Assembly (NCBI GenBank): GCA_019459505.1
Contig: JAIBEV010000165.1
Coordinates: 97,837 to 161,836 of the forward strand
Source of the DNA: Candidatus Paracaedibacteraceae bacterium
GTDB lineage: Bacteria; Pseudomonadota; Alphaproteobacteria; Paracaedibacterales; Paracaedibacteraceae
Direction: 5' to 3'
DNA length: 64,000 nt
A program made the translations under genes and the position numbers. Numbering within the stretch: the first letter of the stretch is position 1; each line of letters opens with the position of its first letter. Under the pieces are notes generated by a model. It ran no database searches and was not told the DNA's origin. It saw only the letters and a program-made list of their open reading frames with translations. Of the stretch, positions 45,131-54,747 are shown piece by piece.

Positions 45131-46672
45131 ATGAATAATATTAAAAATAATCATTCTTCAAAAAAAATAACCTTTTTTCAGGACAGAAAACTTCCGGAAG
45201 CGGCCACCCTGGCAGGGTATGCTTATTTGATTCATACATACCGTTTGGCTATTCCCTTACCTTTAAAATTGTCAGCTATCAGTGATCACCATAAATTCTA
45301 TGAAAAATATAACTGGAAAATTTTAACTCCCCGTTATGCGCCACTGCCAACGCTAGAAGGGCACCTGGTTTTTGCATTAAAATATGAAGGAGTAGACTTA
45401 GCTGTTCTCAAAAAGCTATTTAGTATAATTTCCCCTGAAGAAATTGAAGCCATTGTTAGACGGCATCCGACGAGTAGCTATTCCCGTCGGCTATGGTTCT
45501 TATATGAATGGTTGATGGAAAAATCATTAAATCTATCTAATGTAACAACAGGTAACTACACTGATGCCTTGGATACTGAGCTTCAATATGGCATTCTGGG
45601 CGAGAAATCACCCCGTCATCGAGTAAACAACAATTTACCAGGAACAAAAGAATTTTGTCCTCTTGTGTTTAAGACGAAAATCCTTGAAAGTTACCGCCAA
45701 AAAAATTTGGATGAGGAAGCAAAGATTACAATCGGGAAAATATCGGCTAGTATTTTGGCCCGCACAGCATCTTTTTTACTTCTCAAAGATTCAAAATCCA
45801 GTTATGCCATCGAGGGAGAAGAAAAACTTCATACGCGCATTCAACGATGGGGCCGTGCTATTGGAGAAGCCGGTAAGCAGCCGCTCAATTTAGATGAGCT
45901 ACTACGGTTACAAAAGATTGTTATTGGTGACGACCGATTTTTAAAATTAGGCTTGCGGGATGAAGGGGGTTTTGTTGGAGAGCACGAACAGCTGACACGA
46001 CTTCCGTTACCGGAACACATCAGTGCCCGCCATGAAGATTTAATTTCTTTAATGGACGGGTTATTTTCTTTTAATCTTAGAGCCTGTCAAGATTTTGACC
46101 CTGTTATTGCAGCGACATGTATTGCCTTTGGGTTTATTTATATTCACCCTTTTGCCGATGGTAATGGACGATTGCACCGTTATTTAATTCACCATATTTT
46201 AGCTGAAATGAAATTTAGCCCTCCAGGTTTAATTTTTCCTATTTCAGCGGCTATTCTCGAGCGCATTGATGATTATCGCACGGTCCTGGAAAGCTATTCC
46301 CAGCGACTGTTACCGCTTATTGACTGGGAACCCACGGTAAGCATGAATGTGCATGTCTCAAACGACACAGCAGATTTTTATCGTTATTTTGATGCAACAC
46401 CCCAAGCTGAATTCCTATATGCTTGTGTCGAAAAAACAATTCAAGTGGATTTGCCCGAAGAAATTGATTTTCTCCAACGCTATGATGCCTTTAAGCAACG
46501 GGTCACAGCATTCCTTGAACTTCCTTCTTCTAAGCTTGATTTGTTGTTTAATTTCTTAAAACAAAATGAGGGCACGCTTTCAAAACGGGCTCTTCAAAAA
46601 GAATTTTCAGCTCTACAACCGGAAGAAATTGATCATCTCGAGCAGATTTATAAAGAAATCTTCTTTAAGTAA
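45131..46672 (+). CDS. Fic-domain protein (probable AMP-transferase)
   Basis: 513 residues. The Fic active-site motif HPFADGNGRLHR lies at 339-350 and is a full match to HxFx(D/E)GNGRxxR. The autoinhibitory helix motif S-x-x-x-E-G is SSYAIEGE at 223-230, upstream of the Fic core, so it is a class II enzyme whose activity is held down by E228. Fic enzymes transfer AMP (or related groups) from a nucleotide to Ser/Thr/Tyr of target proteins. The first 200 residues (LPEAATLAGYAYLIHTYRL ...) form an extra domain I do not recognise; the C-terminal 110 residues resemble a winged-helix. No signal peptide. In an intracellular bacterium it could be a secreted effector or a housekeeping modifier; nothing in the sequence decides. 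No antitoxin-like small gene is adjacent. Confidence 0.88.
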   Translation: MNNIKNNHSSKKITFFQDRKLPEAATLAGYAYLIHTYRLAIPLPLKLSAISDHHKFYEKYNWKILTPRYAPLPTLEGHLVFALKYEGVDLAVLKKLFSIISPEEIEAIVRRHPTSSYSRRLWFLYEWLMEKSLNLSNVTTGNYTDALDTELQYGILGEKSPRHRVNNNLPGTKEFCPLVFKTKILESYRQKNLDEEAKITIGKISASILARTASFLLLKDSKSSYAIEGEEKLHTRIQRWGRAIGEAGKQPLNLDELLRLQKIVIGDDRFLKLGLRDEGGFVGEHEQLTRLPLPEHISARHEDLISLMDGLFSFNLRACQDFDPVIAATCIAFGFIYIHPFADGNGRLHRYLIHHILAEMKFSPPGLIFPISAAILERIDDYRTVLESYSQRLLPLIDWEPTVSMNVHVSNDTADFYRYFDATPQAEFLYACVEKTIQVDLPEEIDFLQRYDAFKQRVTAFLELPSSKLDLLFNFLKQNEGTLSKRALQKEFSALQPEEIDHLEQIYKEIFFK

Positions 46673-46692
46673 TACAAGTAATAAAGATCTAT

Positions 46693-46769
46693 CCTCTGAC
46701 TTGATCAGGGGTCTCGAGATCACAAGAGTAATCGCCTGTCACCTCGAGTTCCCGGGTCAAGCCCGGGAA
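46693..46769. repeat. Two REP-like palindromes with CTTGA/TCAAG loops
   Basis: Hairpin 1 at 46693-46711 is CCTCTGA-CTTGA-TCAGGGG (one mismatch). Hairpin 2 at 46749-46769 is TTCCCGGG-TCAAG-CCCGGGAA (perfect). Both have the same five-base loop, on opposite strands, as the palindrome at 58023-58043. Such interspersed palindromes are common in alphaproteobacterial genomes. The pair lies between converging genes and could also terminate transcription. Confidence 0.7.
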
Positions 46770-46819
46770 GAGATATTTTTAATTTAGTTTAAAGGGAGTA
46801 TCCTTTAAGAAAGAACATA

Positions 46820-48178
46820 CTATTGAGAAGCCAATTCTCTAAGCAAGCTTTCGCCTTGCTTCAATTTATTGACCTCTACCTTGCCTATCATAGTTTCTAC
46901 ATAGTCCTTTTCAAAATCATAACTTTCAGCTAAGAATTTAAGCTCTTTTAAAGTACTAAGTGCTCTCTCAAGTGTGGAAGTGGATTCTAATTTAGAAGCT
47001 ATATAAGCAAAGTTATATAAATACATAATCTTATTTTCATCATCCCAATTATTTCTCATTTGCTCGTAATATGAATAGCTACGATTTAACCAATTGTGGC
47101 AATCATTAAGATTCGCACTTTTATAATAATAATAAGAACTTTTAAGCATCAGTTCGGCATGTCTATAGGAGTCGAAGAAATTATCTACCCTCTCTATTAA
47201 AGAAACGCCATAATTGCTCACTTTGGCGGCTTCAGCATATTGGCCTTGTTCCGCTAATAGCGCGGCGGCTTCAGCGTAGGTATTGCAAGCTTCGAGCAGG
47301 GTAAATATCTCTTGGCCACGTGCTTTTAATGTTGCCTTCGAAAAAAGTAGCTTATATTTTCTTCCTTTATCTGACGTAAGAGATACAGCCATACTATAAG
47401 CATCTGCTGCTTGGCTGCTATACCTGTTGTCATTTAGCTTGACAACAAGCTCAGCTTTTTTTTCAAACAGCACACTCTTTTTCTCACCATTCTTGGTTAT
47501 TTCTAAAGCTTTATTTATTTCCGATAAAGCAAGGGCATAATAGTCTGTTGCCATAAAAGAGTTTCTATCTGGCATTGTTAGTTGGCTAGTCAGATTGCCT
47601 GCTCTTTCAAATAAGGAACTTCTTTTTACAGGGTCTATGTTATCGTGTGTAGCCTTGACATAAAATCTAACAGCTTGCTTAACAGAAGCCTCCCCTTCAT
47701 TAAGCTGAAAATACAAATCCCCAATTTTTCTATTTAAGGCACACCTTCTATGAGGATCATAAGCTGCAAACACCTCAGCATCTAAAAGAGCTTCAAGGGC
47801 TAAAGGATAGTTTTTTTCTTTCATTAATAAAAATTGTTCGGCCTTCTCCTCAGCACGGAGACTGTCAATAATATTAGCTATTTGATCATCAGCTATTGTA
47901 GTGAATGTCTCCATTACCTCTCCCTCTTTTCTTGTTTTCTTAACTTCTGTTTCTGAGGGTTCTATTAAATCCTGACGATGAGCTTCATTTGTCCTTTTAT
48001 AGATGTCATGAATTGGTAGTAAGCTAGCTTCCATTTCTCTACTAGATTGGAAAAAATTTTTCCAATCTTCTTCCTCTGGGGCCTCCATGGCACACACAGA
48101 AGCACTCGATAAGGATAAGCTTAATACACAAGAAATTCTTAAAATTCTATACAGATTATATTTCAATATTAACTCCAT
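46820..48178 (-). CDS. Secreted TPR-like helical protein
   Basis: 452 residues, no named family. Signal peptide ending SSASVCA, then mature MEAPEEEDW. The body is all-helical with degenerate tetratricopeptide-like units (YFQLNEGEASVKQAVRFYVK, AAALLAEQGQYAEAAKVSNY), suggesting a protein-binding solenoid, as in SNAP-like or TPR proteins. The ATG at 48176-48178 lacks a ribosome binding site. A TTG four codons later is preceded at proper distance by GGAG and also keeps the signal peptide, so translation may really begin at 48166. Possibly exported to act on the host; inference. Confidence 0.62.
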   Translation of the reverse strand: MELILKYNLYRILRISCVLSLSLSSASVCAMEAPEEEDWKNFFQSSREMEASLLPIHDIYKRTNEAHRQDLIEPSETEVKKTRKEGEVMETFTTIADDQIANIIDSLRAEEKAEQFLLMKEKNYPLALEALLDAEVFAAYDPHRRCALNRKIGDLYFQLNEGEASVKQAVRFYVKATHDNIDPVKRSSLFERAGNLTSQLTMPDRNSFMATDYYALALSEINKALEITKNGEKKSVLFEKKAELVVKLNDNRYSSQAADAYSMAVSLTSDKGRKYKLLFSKATLKARGQEIFTLLEACNTYAEAAALLAEQGQYAEAAKVSNYGVSLIERVDNFFDSYRHAELMLKSSYYYYKSANLNDCHNWLNRSYSYYEQMRNNWDDENKIMYLYNFAYIASKLESTSTLERALSTLKELKFLAESYDFEKDYVETMIGKVEVNKLKQGESLLRELASQ

Positions 48179-48387
48179 AGTTAAATCATCTTAAGTTGGT
48201 AATATCAAATTATTATTGCCATGTCTATTAATTAAGAAAATTATATTTTTTTATACTTCACGTATAAAGAGATATACTGGAATTTTTCCTATTACTACAG
48301 TTATTTCACTGCGAGTTTAATAACCTTGGGAAGAGGCGTAGGCTCTCCTTTTATTGAGAGCTGTTACAAGCTTTAAGTCCTATAAGC

Positions 48388-49590
48388 TTATTTTAATTTT
48401 TCCACGGCTATGCGGATGCGGTTGCAAGCTTCAATTAAAATCTTGTCAGAAGTAGCGTATGAGATGCGGAAATACGGTGATAAGCCAAAAGCATCACCAC
48501 TGACGACCGCAACATATACTTCGGACAATAAATATTGGGCAAATTGATTATCCGTTTCAATAACGTGCCCACTTGGCGTAGTTTTCCCTATAACACCCTC
48601 ACAATTAATATATAAATAAAAGGCGCCATTGGGGATACGGCAAGATAGGCCTGGGATCTCATTAATGAGGTTTGCCGTCAGATCTCGTCTCTTAGCAAAG
48701 GATTTGCACCAATCAACTAAAAATGCTCTATCGCCATTAATGGCCGCGATTGCGGCTGCTTGCGTGATAGAAGATGGGTTAGAGGTACTTTGAGATTGCA
48801 GCATGGTCATGGCCTTAATTAAAGGTTTTGGCCCCGCTCCATATCCTAACCGCCACCCAGTCATCGAATAGGATTTGGAAACACCATTCACAATTAAGCA
48901 GCGATCCTTTAGATCCGGACATACAGTTGCTAGAGTGGCAAACTTTTGATTGTCATAAACCAGATATTCGTAAATATCATCACAGAGGATCATAACGTGT
49001 GCGTGACGAGCTAATATGGCTCCCAGTACCTTTAAATCTTCGGCAGAATAAAGCTCTCCAGTTGGATTAGAGGGGGAATTCAAAATGACCCATTTGGTAT
49101 TTATGGTAATGGACGATTCTAAAAGCTCAGGCGTTAATTTAAAACCAGCAGATTCTGGACACCGAATAATCTTTGGAATTCCTCCAAAAAGATTAACCAT
49201 GTCGGGATAGGACACCCAATAAGGAGCAGGAATAATAACTTCATCACCTGAATTCAAGGTTGCCATTAAGGCGTTAAAAATAACTTGCTTTCCTCCGGTA
49301 CTTGCCATGATCTGATCGAGACCATACTCAAGGCCATTATCCTTTTGCAATTTAGATTGTATTGCTTTTTTAAGATACGCCACCCCCTCGACCGGTGTAT
49401 ATTTAGTCATTCCCCTATCTAAAGCGGCCTTAGCCGCTTCTTTAATAAACTCAGGTGTGTCAAAATCAGGCTCGCCAGCACTCAGGGCGATAACATCAAT
49501 TCCTTCGGCCTTCATTTGCGCCGCCTTTGCTGTTATTGCAAGCGTGGGTGATGGTTGAATAAGGGATAGTCGAGTGGCTAAATAGGACAT
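48388..49590 (-). CDS. Aspartate/aromatic aminotransferase, class I
   Basis: 400 residues from the ATG at 49588-49590, preceded by GAGAG; a GTG five codons earlier is also open. PLP enzyme of the alphaproteobacterial AatA group. SAGEPDFDTPEFIKEAA, KYTPVEGVAYLKKAI, ILNSPSNPTGELYSAEDLK and the PLP-lysine segment NGVSKSYSMTGWRLGYGAGP are all diagnostic. It interconverts aspartate and oxaloacetate; some members of this group also act on prephenate. Stands alone. Confidence 0.94.
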   Translation of the reverse strand: MSYLATRLSLIQPSPTLAITAKAAQMKAEGIDVIALSAGEPDFDTPEFIKEAAKAALDRGMTKYTPVEGVAYLKKAIQSKLQKDNGLEYGLDQIMASTGGKQVIFNALMATLNSGDEVIIPAPYWVSYPDMVNLFGGIPKIIRCPESAGFKLTPELLESSITINTKWVILNSPSNPTGELYSAEDLKVLGAILARHAHVMILCDDIYEYLVYDNQKFATLATVCPDLKDRCLIVNGVSKSYSMTGWRLGYGAGPKPLIKAMTMLQSQSTSNPSSITQAAAIAAINGDRAFLVDWCKSFAKRRDLTANLINEIPGLSCRIPNGAFYLYINCEGVIGKTTPSGHVIETDNQFAQYLLSEVYVAVVSGDAFGLSPYFRISYATSDKILIEACNRIRIAVEKLK

Positions 49591-49749
49591 GGGACTCTCA
49601 TTCACAAATTAGGTATATCTCTGTCTTATCAAGGGTTTTCAAGGAATGCAATTAAGATTTAATTTTTTTGGTGACCTTAAACATATTTTTACCTGTTTTC
49701 GATAAAGTAATTCTTATAACGAGAGAAAAGACAGGATCTCAAGCGAATC

Positions 49750-50937
49750 ATGACGATTGAAAATGAACCAACTGTGGACCCCTCGACAGAAATTTTAACG
49801 GCGCTTGATCAAATAAAACCAACGGCGTCTTCCTTCAAGGCGATCATATTCAATACTAGTAAATTCACCGTCTTCAACCGTGAACCAAAACGCATCGACT
49901 TTGCCCTAGAAGAAGCAATCAGAATATTCACCCCTATTAAGGGATTAGTCTTTAAGCTCAAAAATCATAATTTAGTATGCATTATCCAACGAAACGCTGC
50001 TATTTCTATTGATCGTTGCATTTCTCAATTAAAGCGAACTTTACCGCCTGATCCTATTTTCAATGAGGGGCATAAAAAAGATGGTTTTTACATGGTCTTT
50101 GATCTGGGAACGCACTGGGAATCCTTTGCCGAGGCCGTGCATGATATTGAAGACAATCCCATTTATTCAAGTGTCACCACACAACCTGATGGGACGACCA
50201 AACAACTCATAACCGATGGAATAAACTTAGACACTCTCGCCAACCTCGAAAAAACCCTAAACAATTCTAATTTACTCTCTTATCTCAGGCGACAACCCAT
50301 TTATTGGTATGATGGAAAGGATAAGCCACGAAAAATTGCAAGCCATCTTTTCCTCTCCGTTCAAGCCTTACAAGAATCCTTGGCTATCAGTGATCCCATT
50401 ATGGCCAATACTTGGCTTTTCAAACATATTACAACCTTATTAGATAAACAGACCATAACTTTCCTCCCTCAATTGCTAAGTCACAACAGTATTGAGAATA
50501 TTCATGCGAATATAAATTTAAGATCCATTATCACGCCAGCATTCCATAAGTTTTTTCATAATTATCAAAAAGACAAACCCTTGTCCTTCTGCATTGATAT
50601 TGTGGATTATATGGCCCACCCCGACGTTCTTGAATTTGCTCACAATCTTTTAGAACAAAAAAGTTGCCGCATTATTATTAGCAGTATCAACGCCTCTCAT
50701 CTGGCGGTGATGGCTCTCGATAAAATTCCAGCGAACGTTTTCAAAATAAATTGGTCCCCAGCAATTATGGAAAGAAAAGAGGATCTTAAAGCTTTAATCA
50801 ATAAAATTGGAGCTTATCGTCTGATTCTACATCGCTGTGAAACCGAACAGGACATCCAAGCAGGATTAGACTGCGGTTTTGAACAATTCCAGGGATTTGG
50901 CATTGATAAAATGCTAAAGAAAGACACAATAGAATAG
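49750..50937 (+). CDS. Degenerate EAL-domain-like protein
   Basis: 395 residues, cytoplasmic. The C-terminal half (about 190-390) has the order of strands and helices of an EAL domain: PIYWYDGKDKPRKIASHLFL, INLRSIITPAF, SFCIDIVDYM, then VFKINWSPAIM, LILHRCETEQDIQAGLDCGF and EQFQGFGIDKML, the last matching the QG(Y/F) end of EAL domains. The EAL motif and the metal-binding acidic residues are missing, so it probably cannot hydrolyse c-di-GMP; it may be a binding or structural derivative. The N-terminal half is unrecognised. Starts near a weak AGGATC ribosome binding site. Confidence 0.55.
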   Translation: MTIENEPTVDPSTEILTALDQIKPTASSFKAIIFNTSKFTVFNREPKRIDFALEEAIRIFTPIKGLVFKLKNHNLVCIIQRNAAISIDRCISQLKRTLPPDPIFNEGHKKDGFYMVFDLGTHWESFAEAVHDIEDNPIYSSVTTQPDGTTKQLITDGINLDTLANLEKTLNNSNLLSYLRRQPIYWYDGKDKPRKIASHLFLSVQALQESLAISDPIMANTWLFKHITTLLDKQTITFLPQLLSHNSIENIHANINLRSIITPAFHKFFHNYQKDKPLSFCIDIVDYMAHPDVLEFAHNLLEQKSCRIIISSINASHLAVMALDKIPANVFKINWSPAIMERKEDLKALINKIGAYRLILHRCETEQDIQAGLDCGFEQFQGFGIDKMLKKDTIE

Positions 50938-51020
50938 AAAAAGATTTTATTGTTAAATTCATAAAAAAGGGGAGTTCCCCTCACCCTAAATCTGCTAAAA
51001 AGTAAGATTTTTAAGCCCGC

Positions 51021-51476
51021 TTATGGTTTTATTGTTGCAACCTTAAAATCTTTTTTTAACAAGTTGAGCTGAACAATACGATCGGTGCCAATGCTTTGAC
51101 GATGAGGTCCGGGTGTAGCATAACGGCTAAAGACCCACATACCAACCCCACTTGTATCTTTTGGCTCAATGGGCAGCGGATCATTCTTTTGGCCGGGAAC
51201 AATTTCAGCATTAAAAACTTCAAATTTCCCAGCATTATCCGCAGCAAGACTTGCCTCTTGTTCAAAAAATTGAGCTGCGGTCAACTTACCCATTTTCTTA
51301 TATAAATCATTATCATAAACGATCACAATTTTAACGCTTACTGGCGCATTATTATTCATGTCCTTGGCCACATTAAATTGCACTTCGTGCAACCAAACTT
51401 TCGCAACATACGAATCTAAGGCATGCCCCATTAAACCCGAACAAAATACACCAATCGCTAAGGCAATTTTTTTCAT
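51021..51476 (-). CDS. Exported protein of unknown function, TssJ-like pattern
   Basis: 151 residues from the ATG at 51474-51476, which overlaps the phhB stop (ATGA) and begins a signal peptide [19 protein letters not shown]; the longer frame is rejected. The mature part runs [34 protein letters not shown] and [15 protein letters not shown], an order of beta strands and a FF-x-LAAD-like loop reminiscent of the type VI secretion protein TssJ. No convincing lipobox is present and no other tss gene is in the window. Name left open. Confidence 0.55.
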   Translation of the reverse strand: MKKIALAIGVFCSGLMGHALDSYVAKVWLHEVQFNVAKDMNNNAPVSVKIVIVYDNDLYKKMGKLTAAQFFEQEASLAADNAGKFEVFNAEIVPGQKNDPLPIEPKDTSGVGMWVFSRYATPGPHRQSIGTDRIVQLNLLKKDFKVATIKP

Positions 51477-51763
51477 TTCAATAAATCCTCGATAAGTTTG
51501 GCAAGAGTAAGGTCTTTTATTGTAACACCTTCTGCTGCATGGGTAGTTAAACAAATATCAACACGATTATAAACATTAAACCATTCAGGATGATGATTAT
51601 GACTTTCTGCCAACAGAGCAATTCGCATCATAAAGGCAAACGCTTCTGAAAAATTTTTAAACTTAAATGATTTCTTTATAGAGCGGCCATCAGACGATAG
51701 CACCCAACCAACAAGTTGTTCTAACTCGATAGGTAAGCGATTTTTTTCTAGGATATCGACCAT
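51473..51763 (-). CDS. phhB: Pterin-4-alpha-carbinolamine dehydratase
   Basis: 96 residues, normal length. Recycles the pterin cofactor by dehydrating 4a-hydroxytetrahydrobiopterin; many bacteria use it in folate metabolism. The active-site segment is [20 protein letters not shown] at about 54-73, with the His pair H57/H58, followed by [16 protein letters not shown]. It overlaps the next gene by 4 bp. Confidence 0.94.
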   Translation of the reverse strand: MVDILEKNRLPIELEQLVGWVLSSDGRSIKKSFKFKNFSEAFAFMMRIALLAESHNHHPEWFNVYNRVDICLTTHAAEGVTIKDLTLAKLIEDLLK

Positions 51764-51843
51764 TTATTAACTTTTATCAACTACAGTTAATCTATAACTA
51801 GATTGCATTGTTTTTTACAGAATTTCAAGGGGGAGGAAGCCAG

Positions 51844-52352
<509 letters not shown>

Positions 52353-52501
52353 ATTAGGCATATTTCAAAATTGACAATCTTTTCTCAAGCCTGCGGAAAG
52401 CTAAAGGCAACAGTTCTAAAAGATATCCATAAAATATGTCCTATTTATGCCATAGTTACGCCCACCATTTCAATAAAGAAATGATGGGATCAGGTATTTT
52501 T

Positions 52502-53656
52502 TTATGCCGCTGCAAAAAGCTCACGTCCAATCAACATTCGTCGGATTTCTGAGGTACCTGCCCCAATTTCATATAGCTTAGCATCCCGCAACAATCGACC
52601 TGTTGGCGTTTCATTGATATAGCCCATACCACCAAAAATTTGAATGGCGTCTAAGGAAACTTTAGTTGCATTTTCTGCTGCTAATAAAATTGCAGCTGCA
52701 GCATCCTGGCGTGTTACCCGTTTGCGATCACACGCTCTGGCAACGGCATAGACATAGGCGCGCGATGAATTTAAGGTCGTGTACATATCGGCAATTTTAC
52801 CTTGAATAAGCTGAAATTCACCGATAGCCTGACCAAATTGTTGACGATCACGCACATAAGGCAAGCAATAATCTAAGGCAGCACTCATGATTCCAAGCGG
52901 TCCACCCGCCAGCACGGCCCGTTCATAATCAAGGCCACTCATTAAGACTTTGACACCCTTATTGAGCTCTCCCAAAATATTTTCTTCTGGAACAAAGCAA
53001 TTCTCGAATACCAATTCACAGGTATTTGAGCCACGCATACCCAGCTTATCAAGTTTTTGAGCTGTTGAAAAACCTGGATATCCCTTTTCCACTAAAAATG
53101 CTGTAATTCCTTTAGAGCCCGCAGTCGTATCAGTTTTAGCATACACCACCAAGACCTCAGCATCCGGGCCATTGGTAATCCACATTTTATTACCATTGAG
53201 TACATAACCGCCTTCTACTTTATCAGCTTTTAAACGCATGCTCACAACATCCGAGCCTGCTCCAGGTTCACTCATGGCCAAAGCTCCTACATGCTCACCG
53301 GAAATCAACTTTGGCAAATACTTATGCTTCTGCTCACCATTACCATTCAAAGAAATTTGGTTCACACATAAGTTAGAATGAGCCCCATAACTTAATCCCA
53401 CCGAAGCTGACGCCCGTGACAGTTCTTCCATAACGAGCACATGTTCTAAGTAGCCCATACCAGAGCCGCCAAACTCGTCGGACACGGTGATTCCAAGTAA
53501 TCCTAATTGACCGAGCTCAGGCCACAAATCCCGAGGAAATTCATTTGTTTGATCAATTTCAGCCGCCCTTGGAGCGATTTTTTCTTCAGCAAACTGGCGA
53601 ACCATCTCGCGAACGCTGTTGGCTATTTCTCCGAGGTCGAAATCAAAATTGCTCAT
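52502..53656 (-). CDS. Isovaleryl-CoA dehydrogenase-type acyl-CoA dehydrogenase
   Basis: 384 residues. FAD enzyme of leucine catabolism or a close relative. FAD site segments are [20 protein letters not shown] and [17 protein letters not shown]. The segment [17 protein letters not shown] and the helix [20 protein letters not shown], which carries the catalytic Glu in the position special to isovaleryl-CoA dehydrogenases, point to IVD. The C-terminus has [40 protein letters not shown]. No other leucine-degradation gene is nearby. The upstream neighbour is murG. Confidence 0.92.
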   Translation of the reverse strand: MSNFDFDLGEIANSVREMVRQFAEEKIAPRAAEIDQTNEFPRDLWPELGQLGLLGITVSDEFGGSGMGYLEHVLVMEELSRASASVGLSYGAHSNLCVNQISLNGNGEQKHKYLPKLISGEHVGALAMSEPGAGSDVVSMRLKADKVEGGYVLNGNKMWITNGPDAEVLVVYAKTDTTAGSKGITAFLVEKGYPGFSTAQKLDKLGMRGSNTCELVFENCFVPEENILGELNKGVKVLMSGLDYERAVLAGGPLGIMSAALDYCLPYVRDRQQFGQAIGEFQLIQGKIADMYTTLNSSRAYVYAVARACDRKRVTRQDAAAAILLAAENATKVSLDAIQIFGGMGYINETPTGRLLRDAKLYEIGAGTSEIRRMLIGRELFAAA

Positions 53657-53673
53657 TCATTTACTCCTGTTGT

Positions 53674-54747
53674 TTAAATACCTTTAAGCTCAGTTTTGAT
53701 TAAGTCGATAAACTTTTCCACAGAATTGGGAACGCTGAACTGTCTGATTTTATCTGCGCGTGTTTGCCGCAATTCCGCCGACTCAATCAATTCTTTTAAT
53801 TTGTCAGCCAACGCTTGAGAGGTTAGCTCTGTTTCCAAAATCATTTCAGCGGCATCAGCATCCACCAGTGGCTTAACATTCCAATATTGATGATTATCCA
53901 TCGCAATTTTCAGAGGAATAAAAATTGCAGTTCCGCCCACCACTGAAATTTCAGTCACCGTCATAGCACCTGCCCGACAGATAATTAAATCTGCCTCTGC
54001 TAAACGGTTTGGCATGTCTGAAAAAAAGGGTTGCAATGACTCTACCCTGACCTTTGTTCTATCATAAGCAGTCAGGATAGAATCGCGAATTTCATCTCGC
54101 CCTTGATGCACAATAAGGAGCCTTTCTTGCATCGTTGTCGGCAATAAGGCAATGGCGTCGGGCACCACCCGACCAAATAAGTCTGCTCCTTGACTCCCCC
54201 CAAACACAAAAAGATGAATCTTTTCAGAGGATGAAGTTTTTTTATGAGCCTCGACAATTACTTGACGCACAGGATTACCCACAAAAACGGTCTTTTCTCC
54301 CTTAGCGTAGCGCGTCACTGGCATGCCAAGAGCAATTTTCCGAGCAAATAGTCCCATAAGACGGTTTACGCGTCCCAAAACGGCATTTTGTTCATGAATA
54401 ATGGTCGGAATACGAAGTAAAATTGCTGCTAAGATTACTGGTGCTGAGGTATACCCTCCAAAACCAATAACCATAGAGGGACGATTCCTTACAAATTTAA
54501 GCGCTAAGTTTAATGCCTGTAATAAAATATAAAAGGCTTGCTTTATTTTACCTAATACATTGCGCGCCTTCGGCAGATTAAGAACTGCCACATGATCAAA
54601 ATAATCGGAATCTTGATAAACAACGCCACGAGTATCAGTCACCAGTTCAGTGATAAAGCCTTGTTTTTTTAGTTCCGCCGCTAAACTCAGAGCGGGATAG
54701 ACATGCCCGCCCGTACCGCCGGTAGAAAGAACGATATAGGTGCTCAT
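53674..54747 (-). CDS. murG: Undecaprenyldiphospho-muramoylpentapeptide GlcNAc transferase MurG
   Basis: 357 residues. Makes lipid II from lipid I on the cytoplasmic face of the membrane. GT-B fold: N-terminal STGGTGGHVYPALSLAAEL loop, then GFGGYTSAPVILAAILLRIP and THEQNA-type IHEQNAVLGRVNRLMG. The C-terminal donor site is LFVFGGSQGADLF and ICRAGAMTVTEISVVG. The start overlaps the ftsW stop (ATGA). Other division/cell wall genes (murC, murB, ddl) that normally follow are absent. Confidence 0.97.
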   Translation of the reverse strand: MSTYIVLSTGGTGGHVYPALSLAAELKKQGFITELVTDTRGVVYQDSDYFDHVAVLNLPKARNVLGKIKQAFYILLQALNLALKFVRNRPSMVIGFGGYTSAPVILAAILLRIPTIIHEQNAVLGRVNRLMGLFARKIALGMPVTRYAKGEKTVFVGNPVRQVIVEAHKKTSSSEKIHLFVFGGSQGADLFGRVVPDAIALLPTTMQERLLIVHQGRDEIRDSILTAYDRTKVRVESLQPFFSDMPNRLAEADLIICRAGAMTVTEISVVGGTAIFIPLKIAMDNHQYWNVKPLVDADAAEMILETELTSQALADKLKELIESAELRQTRADKIRQFSVPNSVEKFIDLIKTELKGI

